From positions 1 to 64,000 of the forward strand of contig JBFMFR010000017.1 in the NCBI GenBank assembly GCA_040752025.1: 64,000 nt of DNA, written 5' to 3'. This DNA is from JBFMFR01 sp040752025 (GTDB lineage Bacteria > Chloroflexota > Anaerolineae > Anaerolineales > UBA4823). Of this stretch, positions 31,500 to 40,417 are shown piece by piece; the first letter of the stretch is position 1; each line of letters begins with the position of its first letter. The notes under the pieces are model-generated. The model did not search any database. It was not told the DNA's origin and saw nothing but the letters and a program-made list of their open reading frames with translations. A program made the translations under genes and the position numbers.

Positions 31500-32116
31500 G
31501 TACATCTATCCAACCCGAATTGGACCAAATGCCTGAACCAACCGGGCCCGAACCGCAGGAGGACATGCCCACTCCTCAGGGGAACTGGAAAGCGCTGTTG
31601 GGCGAACTGCTGCAAACCATCCTGCTCGCCGCCCTGCTCTACTTCGGTATCAACGCCATCACCACGCGCATCCATGTCCAGTCGATCAGCATGCAGCCCA
31701 CCCTGTACGAGAAGGACCTCGTCCTGGTCAACAAGCTGGCTTACCGCTTCGGCGAGCCCCAGCGCGGCGACGTGATCGTCTTCCGTCCGCCCGTCGATCC
31801 TGATGGCGAGCCTTACATCAAGCGCCTGATCGGGTTACCCGGCGACCAGGTGCACATCGCTGATGGGCTAGTAGTGGTCAACGGCCAACCACTGCACGAG
31901 ACCTACCTCAATGCCGCCCCCTCCTACCAGGGCGACTGGAACGTACCGCAAGGCTACATCTTCGTCCTGGGCGACAACCGCAACAACTCGTCTGATTCGC
32001 ACCAGTGGGGCCTGGTGTCGGTCGAAAGCATCCTCGGGCGCGCTGAGTTCGTTTACTTCCCCATCGCCCACTGGAAATTCTTACACGCCAACACGGCCGC
32101 TGCCGCCGGGCCCTAG
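31496..32116 (+). CDS. lepB: Signal peptidase I
   Basis: A 206-residue membrane-bound peptidase that removes Sec and Tat signal peptides. After a Pro/Glu-rich cytoplasmic tail, one helix (about 38-56) leads to SISMQPTL with nucleophile Ser65, then YIKRLIGLPGD with general-base Lys109, and LGDNRNNSSDSHQWG (box E). Length and box order are standard for Gram-positive-like single-helix enzymes. It is translationally coupled to the MoaB-type gene. Confidence 0.95.
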   Translation: MSTSIQPELDQMPEPTGPEPQEDMPTPQGNWKALLGELLQTILLAALLYFGINAITTRIHVQSISMQPTLYEKDLVLVNKLAYRFGEPQRGDVIVFRPPVDPDGEPYIKRLIGLPGDQVHIADGLVVVNGQPLHETYLNAAPSYQGDWNVPQGYIFVLGDNRNNSSDSHQWGLVSVESILGRAEFVYFPIAHWKFLHANTAAAAGP

Positions 32117-32239
32117 CACCCAGGCGCAACCAGGGCAGGTCTGCAAATCACCCGTAGGCGTGTCCGATCGCCCGGTGGCGCGATTCGGCCAGATTCCCCG
32201 CCATCCGAAAATACCTACTAACCAGTTCGCCCATCCTCT

Positions 32240-33094
32240 ATGCTCATCACCAGCTTGCTTCCGCTTCTCTTCGGCCTGGGAGCAGCCCTCACCTGGGGCC
32301 TGGCCGATTTCGCCGGCGGCCTGGGCTCGCGCCAGGCCGGCGTCTATCGCCTGGTGTGGATGGGCGAATGGGTCGGCCTGGTGTGCCTGCTGCCCTGCCC
32401 CCTCCTCTTCAGGGAGCCTCTGCCGCCCGCCAATGATCTGCTCCTCGCCGTCGTGGCCAGCCTCAGCGGCATATTGGGCGTCCTGATGCTCTACCAGGCC
32501 CTGGCCAAAGGCCAGATGAGCATCACCGCGCCCGTCTCGGCCCTGCTCTCCGCCAGCGTTCCGGTGCTGGTCAGCGCCTGGACAGAAGGCTTCCCCGGTG
32601 GGCTGAAAATCGCCGCTTTCGGCCTGGCCCTGGCAGCCATCTGGCTGGTCTCCTCCGCCGAGAGCGAAGCCAAGCTGCCCGCCTTGCAATTCTCGAAGCT
32701 GGGCCTGCCCCTGCTCTCCGGCCTGGCCTTCGGCGTGTACTTCGTCTTGATGCACCACGCCAGCCAGCAGGCCACCTTCTGGCCATTGATCAGCGCCCGC
32801 CTGGTCTCCTCCCTGCTGCTGACCGCCTACCTGTGGGGCACGCGCCAGCTCGTCCCCCTGCCGCGCCCGGCCCAGAAACTGGCCGCCCTCAACGGCGCGC
32901 TCGACGCGACCGCCAACCTGCTCTACCTCCTGGCCGGCCAGTTCGGGCGGTTGGACATCGCCGCCGTGCTCAGCTCGCTCTACCCCGGCGTCACCGTACT
33001 GATGGCCGGCCTGCTGCTCAAAGAGCGCCTGGCGCGCCCGCAAATCGCCGGCGTGATCCTGGCCTTGGCCGCCATCCTCCTGATCGCTGCCTGA
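32240..33094 (+). CDS. EamA/DMT-family transporter
   Basis: A 284-residue protein with ten predicted helices in two five-helix EamA repeats; each half has the typical small-residue pattern (LGAALTWGLADFAGG; ALNGALDATANLLYLLAGQFG), and the last reads GLLLKERLARPQIAGVILALAAILL with the conserved E-R before the final helix. Such proteins export or exchange metabolites. It stands alone downstream of lepB and converges on the DUF4956 gene. Substrate unknown. Confidence 0.85.
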   Translation: MLITSLLPLLFGLGAALTWGLADFAGGLGSRQAGVYRLVWMGEWVGLVCLLPCPLLFREPLPPANDLLLAVVASLSGILGVLMLYQALAKGQMSITAPVSALLSASVPVLVSAWTEGFPGGLKIAAFGLALAAIWLVSSAESEAKLPALQFSKLGLPLLSGLAFGVYFVLMHHASQQATFWPLISARLVSSLLLTAYLWGTRQLVPLPRPAQKLAALNGALDATANLLYLLAGQFGRLDIAAVLSSLYPGVTVLMAGLLLKERLARPQIAGVILALAAILLIAA

Positions 33095-33163
33095 GCCCTA
33101 TTGCACCATTATCTTTGCACCTCGACAACCTGGACCCAAATTTCCCCAGTCGAAGCAAAGTAA

Positions 33164-33619
33164 TTAAGCTGCGAACTCGTCAGCATCATCTTCACCAGGC
33201 ACAATCTGCTCGAACCCATTATGGCTCACCCAAATCTCCTGGCTCGGGTCTTCGTAGTAGATCTTCAGGTTGGCGATATCGCGCAAGAAGTTCACCTTTC
33301 CAATGACAATGCGCTTGATCTTCAGGCCAGTGCGCGTCTCCAGGTCGGCCAACAATTCTGCGTAGCGATCGGGGTGGGTCAATTCAATCTTTTCGTACAC
33401 GATCCGCTTAGAAGCCTCGTAATGAAAACCCCATTCTTTTTCCAACATCAGCAGGATCGCCAGGATGGCCAGATTCGCAGCCACCACCTGCGGCCAATTC
33501 TCCCCAGCCAATCCTACCGAGTTCATCACCGGCAAGGCCGCGATGATGAACAGATAGGTTATCTCCCGGATGGGCAGCGGGTCAGTGATTACAGCTCCCG
33601 GGTCATTTTTTCGAGCCAC
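33164..33619 (-). CDS. DUF4956 membrane protein, partner of the VTC protein
   Basis: A 151-residue protein. Two membrane segments (about 18-34 and 43-58) are followed by the DUF4956 signature KRIVYEKIELTHPDRYAELLADLETRTGLKIKRIVIGKVNFLRDIANLKIYYED. DUF4956 proteins usually have three or four helices, so this copy is short at the N-terminus. It overlaps the VTC gene end by 31 bases. DUF4956 and VTC proteins are repeatedly neighbours in bacteria and are thought to act together in a polyphosphate-related membrane complex. Confidence 0.75.
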   Translation of the reverse strand: MARKNDPGAVITDPLPIREITYLFIIAALPVMNSVGLAGENWPQVVAANLAILAILLMLEKEWGFHYEASKRIVYEKIELTHPDRYAELLADLETRTGLKIKRIVIGKVNFLRDIANLKIYYEDPSQEIWVSHNGFEQIVPGEDDADEFAA

Positions 33620-34416
33620 AACAGCTTGGGCTTCAAAGCATTTTTCTTCACGTGGTTGTACAGCATGGCAACCCCAGTACAGTATTTACTGAAGCTGCTC
33701 AGGCGAATCCGCTGGGCGCGCATCTGCGCCAGGAAAGGTGAATCCTGGTTGCAGGCATCCATTTTCACCTCCGCAATCGCCAGGCCTTCTAACTGCACCA
33801 TCTTGTGGGTTGCGTACAAGGTCAGGTTCACGTCCAGCGTCATGCGCTCGCAGTACTGTTGGCTTACCAGGGTGAGGCGCGTGAAAGCACTCCATAGTTT
33901 GGGTTCCAGCCCTCCGGCGTTGTAAGGGAAAACGCCGTGCAGCCAGTTCTCGGCTTCTAAAGTCATCTGGAGAACCTGGCGCTCAGTGCGTACGCGCTCT
34001 TTGATCGTGCGGCCTTTGTTCGTCCTGTGCTTGACTTCCAGGAAAGACAGCCCCGAGTCGATATATTCACGACTGCGCACCTTATAACGGTCGGCGTGTC
34101 CGTTCACGTGCAGATTGTAAAGCTTGAAATCCGGCGTGTCGAAATACAGTGTGTGGTAGTGATTCAAGCGCTTGCTGTTCACCACCAGCATGCGATAATG
34201 CCGCTGGACGGCCGCTAATGCAACGAGCAACTGCCCCACAGGCATAACCAGCTTGGTATCGGTGCGGTTGAGCAGCGCCACAGCATCCATCTCTTTCAAG
34301 CTGATCGGGTTGAAATTCTTTGCCAGGCTCGCCAGGTCAGGGGGTGCAGCCTCCCACCGCCAGATCGTTTGTGGCAGCAGGCGTGTTTGATCTCTGGTGA
34401 TTGTGTTCGTGTTCAT
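33589..34416 (-). CDS. VTC-domain protein (polyphosphate polymerase-type)
   Basis: A 275-residue soluble protein of the VTC fold, a tunnel-shaped triphosphate-tunnel family. Visible conserved pieces are LLNRTDTKLVMP, YHTLYFDTPDFKLYNLHVNG, YKVRSREYIDSGLSFLEVKHR (basic and acidic tunnel residues), RTERQ, LTLVSQQYCERMTLDVNL and GLAIAEVKMD. Yeast Vtc4 uses this fold to make polyphosphate from ATP. Together with DUF4956 and a Cthe_2159-type beta-helix protein it forms a conserved three-gene set. Activity here is inferred. Confidence 0.85.
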   Translation of the reverse strand: MNTNTITRDQTRLLPQTIWRWEAAPPDLASLAKNFNPISLKEMDAVALLNRTDTKLVMPVGQLLVALAAVQRHYRMLVVNSKRLNHYHTLYFDTPDFKLYNLHVNGHADRYKVRSREYIDSGLSFLEVKHRTNKGRTIKERVRTERQVLQMTLEAENWLHGVFPYNAGGLEPKLWSAFTRLTLVSQQYCERMTLDVNLTLYATHKMVQLEGLAIAEVKMDACNQDSPFLAQMRAQRIRLSSFSKYCTGVAMLYNHVKKNALKPKLLWLEKMTREL

Positions 34417-34450
34417 GAGGCTCTCCTGTAGCTCACATCCAACCCGTGAG

Positions 34451-36343
34451 TTAGGGCCGCCACCTGCCGCCGGAGTTCCCGATCGTCGTTACCACGCTCG
34501 AAACGGTAAAACTCGTATACAGAGAACCTGGTACGTAGGCCCCATCGCGATACCATCCATCTGTCGCCGTGCCTGTCGCATTGCCGCCCAGGTAGACCTC
34601 ATAACTCTCCCCCATAACCAGTTCCGGCGAAGAGAAAGCCACAGACTGGTATTGCTTGGTGGGCGCAAACGTCAAGATATCCTCCCTGGCGCTGTTCTGG
34701 ATGTGAACCAGGCTGCCGGCCGGTTGCGTTGAGTCGAAGTTGATCAGCAGCGAATTCTGGCTGGAACTCGCCCCCGGCGACTGCGCCATGCCGGAGCTGC
34801 CCACTGCCGCCAGAAACCCACCCGAGATATTGAACGTGCCATCGTAATCCAGCGGGCCGTTCATCTGTTCGATCGGGCCATTCACCAACAGGACTCCATC
34901 CGTCATCTCAACTGCGCCGTTTATGTCCAGCCCATCGCCTGCTGCCTCGATAACGATATAACCGCCGTGGATATACAGCCAATAATTGCCTGTGTAGGTG
35001 AACGTATCCTGGCCCGGACCACCGCCTGGCATACCGCCGCCAGGTCTCTGCCTGCCGCCGCCGCCCGGCCCCATCCCTGGCGCGCCAGAGCCATCATTTC
35101 CGCCGACCACGTTCAATCCATCGTCGCTAGAAACGATGTGGATATTGCCAGCGTTGATCGTGATCACCGCGCTCTCGATCCCTTCGTAGGATTTCGTAAT
35201 CTCGAAATCGCCGCCGTTCACCTCCAGGGTACCGTCAGAATGCATGCCGTCGTCGCCAGTGGACAGGCTAAAAGCGCCGCCGTTGACCACCAGGCTTCCG
35301 TTCGAGTGAATGGCATCGTCTGCAGAATCTATGGTAAAGTTTCCACCGTCAATATTCACATTGACTGCAGCTTTGATGCCCTTCGCCGAGGTGCTTTCAT
35401 CGATGCGGTTGTTGCTGCCTCCACCTGAAGATAGATAAAATTCTCCACTCGCAACCAGCACATCGGTTTGAGCTTGAATCGCATCCCCCCCGGAAGTAAT
35501 GTGAAAGACGCCGGTCTCAATGGAAATAAATCCCTTTGTTTCGTCTTCTTCATTATCGGATTTCAACCCGTCGCCTTGAGCGTCTACAGTGATATTTCCG
35601 TCTTCGACCACCAGGTAATCTTTGCCCCGGATGCCATCATCCACCGAATTCACCGTGACCGTCCCGCTGGCAATGATGAGACCATCTATGCTGGCGATCC
35701 CATCGTTATAATTGCCGTTCACGGTCAGCGAGCCATCGCCATAGATGGTGAGGTCGCCCTTGCTGAAGATAGCCGCGTTCGGTTCATCCTCTTCGGAGTC
35801 TTCAAAGATATAAGCTGCCCCATCGGAAACATAATTCTCAGTATTATCCGCAAGGATAATCACCGTTTCTTCTGCACTGGCAATATACACCGGGGCGCTG
35901 GTGGAACTGCGCAGGTCGACGCCATCGAAGATCAACCTGACCAGCGCTTCATCTTGGATATCCACAATGATCTGGCCGTCCGCCAGGGACCCGCTCAGTC
36001 TGTAAGTCCCGGCCGCAGTGATCGTGGCAGTGCCGCCGTTAACCCTCACGCCGGCCCCATCAGCGCTGATAGAGTCCCCGTTCAAACGTATCGCCACCTC
36101 AGTGGAAGGATCCCAAGCGTAGTCTTTGGCGTCTCCATGCAGTTGGCTGTTCTCAGCCAGTGCTACGGCAGCCGAGCTGGCTGCTGTAACGACCGGTGTA
36201 CTGGTTGCAGTTGTACCGAGCACCTGACTGGAAGTGGTTGTGCCAGACACCTGGGTGGAAGTGATTGTGCCGCCAGCCGCCGAGCAGGCGGTAAAAGTAA
36301 CCAGCAAAAGCAAGGTTATCAGTAAAGTGGTGATCTTTTTCAT
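34451..36343 (-). CDS. Cthe_2159-type beta-helix lipoprotein
   Basis: A 630-residue exported lipoprotein: LLITLLLLVTFTAC is the signal with lipidated Cys. Then the Cthe_2159 carbohydrate-binding domain: GTYRLSGSLADGQIIVDIQDEALVRLIFDGVDLRSS, AAIFSKGDLTIYGDGSL, DGIASIDGLIIASGTVTVNSVDDGIRGKDYLVV, with many parallel-beta-helix turns rich in GxIxV and DG. A Gly/Pro/Met stretch (about 435-460, GAPGMGPGGGGRQRPGGG) interrupts it. Family members bind acidic polysaccharide such as polygalacturonate with calcium. It is first in the transcript with VTC and DUF4956. Confidence 0.85.
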   Translation of the reverse strand: MKKITTLLITLLLLVTFTACSAAGGTITSTQVSGTTTSSQVLGTTATSTPVVTAASSAAVALAENSQLHGDAKDYAWDPSTEVAIRLNGDSISADGAGVRVNGGTATITAAGTYRLSGSLADGQIIVDIQDEALVRLIFDGVDLRSSTSAPVYIASAEETVIILADNTENYVSDGAAYIFEDSEEDEPNAAIFSKGDLTIYGDGSLTVNGNYNDGIASIDGLIIASGTVTVNSVDDGIRGKDYLVVEDGNITVDAQGDGLKSDNEEDETKGFISIETGVFHITSGGDAIQAQTDVLVASGEFYLSSGGGSNNRIDESTSAKGIKAAVNVNIDGGNFTIDSADDAIHSNGSLVVNGGAFSLSTGDDGMHSDGTLEVNGGDFEITKSYEGIESAVITINAGNIHIVSSDDGLNVVGGNDGSGAPGMGPGGGGRQRPGGGMPGGGPGQDTFTYTGNYWLYIHGGYIVIEAAGDGLDINGAVEMTDGVLLVNGPIEQMNGPLDYDGTFNISGGFLAAVGSSGMAQSPGASSSQNSLLINFDSTQPAGSLVHIQNSAREDILTFAPTKQYQSVAFSSPELVMGESYEVYLGGNATGTATDGWYRDGAYVPGSLYTSFTVSSVVTTIGNSGGRWRP

Positions 36344-36671
36344 ATCAGGCTCTCGTTATCTAACCTCTCGATGATGTGTGCGAATTCGACTTTCATTCTA
36401 CCGGGCCTATCTGGCCGCTTCCAGGATCATTGTAAAGTATTTAGAAGCAGGCGAAAACTTCACCCGGATTTCATAAATCAATGGTAGCCCGAAACTATTT
36501 AGATTTCGTGAAGTTTTACTCTAGAGAATATTTGTTTTTCCACCGGCAGGATCTACACTCCCGCCTCCCTCGTGAAAGCAAAAACGTTCTCCCCCACCGC
36601 CAGGAATGGAGATGCTTCCCCTTCTTTGATTGCCAGAGTTGCGCAGGGTTTTTAGTTTTCGTCTTCGGATG
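36344..36671. other. 328-base gap, no gene seen
   Basis: It lies between the 103-residue membrane gene and the beta-helix lipoprotein gene and must hold the promoter of the latter. AAAACTTCAC (36454-36463) and GTGAAGTTTT (36508-36517) form a perfect ten-base inverted repeat 44 bases apart, a possible operator. No RNA gene or coding frame is convincing. Confidence 0.4.
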
Positions 36672-36983
36672 TCAGACAGCCGGCACGCTCATCAGCGCAA
36701 AAATCATCGACACGATGAAAATGATCGCCACAAAGGCCAGGATACCCAACAGACTAAGCAGGCAGCCCAGGGAAGTGTTGGCCTCCTTGATCTCATACCC
36801 GGCCGCTTTGAACAACTGCGTATCCGAGGCAGTCTCGTTGCGCAGATAGAATATCACGAACAGGTTGGCGATCAGGCCGACGAACCCGATTGAGGTATTG
36901 GAGGTGAGAATGACAGAAGTCAGCACCACTATGCCCAGGACCGTCAGGAGAGCGTGAAGCCGCGCCTTGCTTTTTAGACCCAT
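36672..36983 (-). CDS. Small membrane protein, unknown
   Basis: A 103-residue protein with three hydrophobic segments: LLTVLGIVVLTSVILTS, IGFVGLIANLFVIFYL and GCLLSLLGILAFVAIIFIVSMIFAL. A soluble stretch of about 25 residues (RNETASDTQLFKAAGYEIKE) separates the last two. It starts three bases after a 43-residue ORF that also encodes a membrane segment. I do not recognise either. Confidence 0.55.
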   Translation of the reverse strand: MGLKSKARLHALLTVLGIVVLTSVILTSNTSIGFVGLIANLFVIFYLRNETASDTQLFKAAGYEIKEANTSLGCLLSLLGILAFVAIIFIVSMIFALMSVPAV

Positions 36984-36986
36984 GCG

Positions 36987-37118
36987 CTACCAGTTCAGGC
37001 ACGCCAGTAGAACGCCAGAGGGGAACCCCAGCAGAAACGTGACCCAGCCGATCATCGACGGCGTCCATAGTTCCAAATATAGCTGTTCAGATTCTGAAGC
37101 GAGGGGAGTGTCTTCCAT
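36987..37118 (-). CDS. Very short ORF, single-span membrane peptide
   Basis: From ATG 37118 the minus strand codes for 43 residues, MEDTPLASESEQLYLELWTP followed by a hydrophobic helix (MIGWVTFLLGFPSGVLLACL) and stop. An acidic tail with one membrane span is plausible for a small integral protein. It is packed three bases upstream of the 103-residue membrane gene and 30 bases after the adenosine deaminase stop, so it may be the next cistron of that operon. Confidence 0.45.
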   Translation of the reverse strand: MEDTPLASESEQLYLELWTPSMIGWVTFLLGFPSGVLLACLNW

Positions 37119-37148
37119 AACTTGATACCATGTCGCCTTGTTATCTGG

Positions 37149-38174
37149 TTACCCTATTGCCCGCCTCCCCGCCAACAGCTCCGCCTTCTCCTCCGCCGAC
37201 AAAAAAGCCGTCTCCAGGCCATTACGCTGCGCCTGGTAAATCTGGTCACGGCTCAGGCCGGCGGCGGGGGCGGCTACTTCGTATTCATAGGGCAGGTTGA
37301 TGCCGCTGATCCCCGGGTCGTCGGTGTTGATCGTCGCCAGCAGGCCCAGCTCCAGGAAGCGCCGCAGCGGGTGGCTGGGATAATCGGCCACGGTGCTGGT
37401 CTGTACATTGCTGGTCAGGTTGCACTCGATGCCAATGCGCTCCCGGCGCAGGCGTTCGAGCAGGGCCGGGTCTTGCAACGCCGCCACGCCGTGCCCGATG
37501 CGCGCCGCCCCCAGCTCGTCCAGCGCCTGCCAGATGCTGGACGGCCCGGCGGATTCCCCGGCGTGCACCGTGACCTGCCAGCCCGCCTGGCGCGCCCGGC
37601 GGAAGTGTTCACTGAACAATTCCCCGGGAAAATTGGCCTCGTCCCCGGCCAAGTCCAGGGCCACGATCTGCTCGCGCCGGGCGAGCAGAGCCTGCAATTC
37701 CTGCCCACCCACCTGCGGGCCGTAGGTGCGGCTGATGATGCCGATCAGGTTGGCGCGCATGCCGAAATCACGCCGGGCCGCCTGCACGCCGTCGCACACC
37801 GCTTCCACCACGCCCTGCGGCTGCAAAGCGTGAGCCTGCGCCATGAACCACGGGCTGAAGCGCAGCTCGACGTAATCCAGGCCTTCCTGCCGGGCGTCGG
37901 CCACGTTCTCGTAGGCCACCCGGCGGCAGGCATCGTAATCCACCAGGATGGCGGTCATCCAATGGAACTTGGCGATGAAGGCCATCACCCCCGGCTGCGG
38001 CTCGGTCACCTGCACGTGCGGGCGCAGGCCCTCCACGTCCCAGGCCGGCAGAGACAGGTTGTGCTGCCGCCCCAGGTCCAGGATCGTCTCCAGGCGGATG
38101 CTGCCATCCAGGTGGCGATGCAGGTCAACCAGCGGCAGGTTGGGATGGATGTGAGCTTCAGGATGAACATTCAT
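37149..38174 (-). CDS. add: Adenosine deaminase family protein
   Basis: A 341-residue TIM-barrel zinc aminohydrolase. LPLVDLHRHLDGSIR carries the H-x-H metal ligands, VTVHAGESAGP the His and catalytic Glu, RIGHGV the third His region and NTDDPGI the Asp pair. These deaminate adenosine (or adenine/modified bases) to the inosine form. ATG 38174 has GAGGAG eight bases upstream; an upstream frame extension to 38258 overlaps the permease gene. It follows the ABC permease gene by 26 bases on the same strand. Confidence 0.88.
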   Translation of the reverse strand: MNVHPEAHIHPNLPLVDLHRHLDGSIRLETILDLGRQHNLSLPAWDVEGLRPHVQVTEPQPGVMAFIAKFHWMTAILVDYDACRRVAYENVADARQEGLDYVELRFSPWFMAQAHALQPQGVVEAVCDGVQAARRDFGMRANLIGIISRTYGPQVGGQELQALLARREQIVALDLAGDEANFPGELFSEHFRRARQAGWQVTVHAGESAGPSSIWQALDELGAARIGHGVAALQDPALLERLRRERIGIECNLTSNVQTSTVADYPSHPLRRFLELGLLATINTDDPGISGINLPYEYEVAAPAAGLSRDQIYQAQRNGLETAFLSAEEKAELLAGRRAIG

Positions 38175-38200
38175 CGCAGGCTCCTCGCTTGAGTTGATGG

Positions 38201-38881
38201 CTAGGCCTTCCTGGTCTCCATGTCCATGCCCGGGATGCGCACACGGCGCTCCACCCACTTGAAGAACTGGTCCAGGATGAAAACCATCACCAGGTACACC
38301 ACCGCCACCGCCAGGTAAGTGCCGATCGGATCGTAAGTGCGCGCCGCCACGGACTTAGCCTTGGTCATCAGGTCCGGCACCGCGATCAAGAAAGCCACCG
38401 CTGTGGATTTGAGCAGCGAGACCGGCTCGTTGGTCCAGGATGGGATCACCAGGCGCAGCGCCTGGGGCAGGATGATGTGCCAGATGGTCTTCAGGCGCGA
38501 CATGCCGATGGCGCGGCCGGCCATCATCTGGCCCTCGCCGATGGCCTGGATCGAACCGCGCAGGTATTCAGCCTGGTAGGCGCCGCTGTTCAGCCCAAGT
38601 GCCAGGAATGCCGAGGTCAGGCGCGACAGCGTGATGCCCACGCCCGGCAGGCCGTAATACAGCAGGAACAACTGCACCAGCAGCGGCGTGCCGCGGAACA
38701 GTTCGATGTAACCGACCGAGATGCGGCGCGCCCACGGCCCGCCATAAATGCGCCCCAGTGTCGCCAGCAGTCCCAGGATGAAACCCATCCCCAGGCCCAC
38801 CGCAGTCAGTTCCAGCGTGACCAGCGCGCCTTGCCAGAAAAGCGGCAGCGTATCGAAGAAAAAGGCCAGCCACTCGCTCAT
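38201..38881 (-). CDS. ABC transporter permease, polar amino acid type (second)
   Basis: A 226-residue HisM/GlnP-type inner-membrane subunit with about five helices. ELFRGTPLLVQLFLLYYGLPG is the family signature, and AIGMSRLKTIWHIILPQALRLVIPSW the EAA coupling loop that contacts the ATPase. It overlaps the ATPase gene by four bases. With the first permease it would form a heterodimer. Confidence 0.92.
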   Translation of the reverse strand: MSEWLAFFFDTLPLFWQGALVTLELTAVGLGMGFILGLLATLGRIYGGPWARRISVGYIELFRGTPLLVQLFLLYYGLPGVGITLSRLTSAFLALGLNSGAYQAEYLRGSIQAIGEGQMMAGRAIGMSRLKTIWHIILPQALRLVIPSWTNEPVSLLKSTAVAFLIAVPDLMTKAKSVAARTYDPIGTYLAVAVVYLVMVFILDQFFKWVERRVRIPGMDMETRKA

Positions 38882-39660
38882 GCGCTTTCACCCTTCTTGC
38901 GCTGCTCTTCGCTTTTGCCATACAGCTCGGTGATCTTCCACAGGAACTCACGCGTGCGCTCGAACTTGGGCCGGTAGAACAGATCGTCCGGAGCGCCTTC
39001 TTCGATGATGCTGCCCTTTTCCATGAAGATGATGCGGTCGGCCACCTCGCGGGCGAAGCCCATCTCGTGCGTCACCACCAACATGGTCATGCCATCCAGG
39101 GCCAGCTTCTTCATCACCTCCAGGACTTCGCCGATCAGTTCCGGATCGAGGGCTGAGGTCGGCTCGTCGAACAGCATCACGCGCGGGTCCATCGCCAGGG
39201 CCCTGGCAATGGCGACGCGCTGCTGCTGCCCGCCGGATAACTGCCCCGGGTAATGCCCGGCGCGGTCTGCCAGCCCCACACGGTTAAGTTCGTGCATGGC
39301 CTTCTCGTGCGCCTGCTGGCGCGGCAGCTTGCGCACTCTGGTCAGGCCCACCATCACGTTGTCCAGGGCCGTCAGGTGGTTGAACAGCAAGAAATTCTGG
39401 AAAACCATGCCGATGTGCTGCCGGACTTCGTCCTCGTTGTGCCCCAGGGCGGTGATCTCCTGCCCATCCAGCCAGATCTGCCCGCTGGCGACTTTGGTGA
39501 GCAAATTCAAACAGCGCAGCAGCGTACTCTTGCCGGTGCCGCTGGGGCCGATGATCACAATCGTATCGCCCTCGTTCACGGAGAGATCGATGTCTTTGAA
39601 AATGACATTTTCGCCATAAATCTTGGTCAGGCCTTTGGCCTGTAAAATCGGGGTACTCAC
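38878..39660 (-). CDS. ABC transporter ATP-binding protein, polar amino acid type
   Basis: A 260-residue GlnQ-type ATPase: GPSGTGKST (Walker A), QLSGGQQQRVAIARALA (signature), VMLFDEPTSALD (Walker B) and VVTHEM (H-loop). GTG 39660 follows GGAGA at good distance; an in-frame TTG at 39675 is less likely. It lies between two permease genes and powers uptake of a small polar solute. Confidence 0.95.
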   Translation of the reverse strand: MSTPILQAKGLTKIYGENVIFKDIDLSVNEGDTIVIIGPSGTGKSTLLRCLNLLTKVASGQIWLDGQEITALGHNEDEVRQHIGMVFQNFLLFNHLTALDNVMVGLTRVRKLPRQQAHEKAMHELNRVGLADRAGHYPGQLSGGQQQRVAIARALAMDPRVMLFDEPTSALDPELIGEVLEVMKKLALDGMTMLVVTHEMGFAREVADRIIFMEKGSIIEEGAPDDLFYRPKFERTREFLWKITELYGKSEEQRKKGESA

Positions 39661-39680
39661 GATATGTCTCTCCAATAAGG

Positions 39681-40322
39681 TTACGGGTTTGCCGGGATGC
39701 GAGTGCGCTGGTCGAGAACGTCCAGCAGGCGGTTGGTGGTGAAGACCAGGATGAAGTAGATCAGGGCGGCCGTGCCGAAGGCCAGGAATGGCTGCTGGGT
39801 GGTGGCGCTCAATTGCTGGGCGCGGCGCAGGATTTCCGCAACGCCCAGGGCATACACCAGCGAAGAGTCTTTCAAGACAATCGAGGCCTCGTTAGACCAG
39901 GGTGGGATCGCCAGGCGCAGCGCCTGAGGCAGGATCACGTAGCGGATGGCCTGCATGCGGCTCATCCCAATGGCACGGGCCGCCATCATCTGCCCGCCGC
40001 TCACCGAAAGCAGCGCGCCGCGCAAGATCTCCATCTGGTAGGCGCTGCTGATAACGCCCAGTGAAAGCGACCCCGCCCAAAAGGGCGACAAATTGATCGA
40101 GCCAGAAATGACGAAGTATAGAATGAATAATAGCACTAACGGCGGCACGCCGCGCATCACGGTGCTGTAGGCAACCATCAGCCCCCGCAGCAGGCGGCCA
40201 CCATAGACGTGCATCAGCGCGAACGTCAGGCCCAGGACCAGTCCCATCGGCAGCGCCACCAGCGTAACCGCCACCGTAACGGCCGTACCGGTCAGTATGT
40301 ATGTGACAAAATTGGTGAGCAT
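39681..40322 (-). CDS. ABC transporter permease, polar amino acid type (first)
   Basis: A 213-residue permease with about five helices, STVMRGVPPLVLLFILYFVISG (family signature) and AIGMSRMQAIRYVILPQALRLAIPPWS (EAA loop). Its gene starts about 95 bases after the binding-protein gene, with a strong stem-loop between them. Confidence 0.92.
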   Translation of the reverse strand: MLTNFVTYILTGTAVTVAVTLVALPMGLVLGLTFALMHVYGGRLLRGLMVAYSTVMRGVPPLVLLFILYFVISGSINLSPFWAGSLSLGVISSAYQMEILRGALLSVSGGQMMAARAIGMSRMQAIRYVILPQALRLAIPPWSNEASIVLKDSSLVYALGVAEILRRAQQLSATTQQPFLAFGTAALIYFILVFTTNRLLDVLDQRTRIPANP

Positions 40323-40346
40323 TTGTAGTTACCGGTAAATATGGGA

Positions 40347-40395
40347 AAAGGAGAACGGCGCTTTGTGAGCAGTATTGGGTTTGCCGTTCTCCTTT
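40347..40395 (-). terminator. Stem-loop between binding-protein and permease genes
   Basis: AAAGGAGAACGGC (40347-40359) and GCCGTTCTCCTTT (40383-40395) form a perfect 13-pair stem with a 23-base loop. There is no real T-run after it on the minus strand. Its place just after the solute-binding-protein stop fits an mRNA-stabilising or attenuating element within the operon. Confidence 0.7.
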
Positions 40396-40417
40396 CCTCG
40401 CTTAGCCTGGATTGGCG

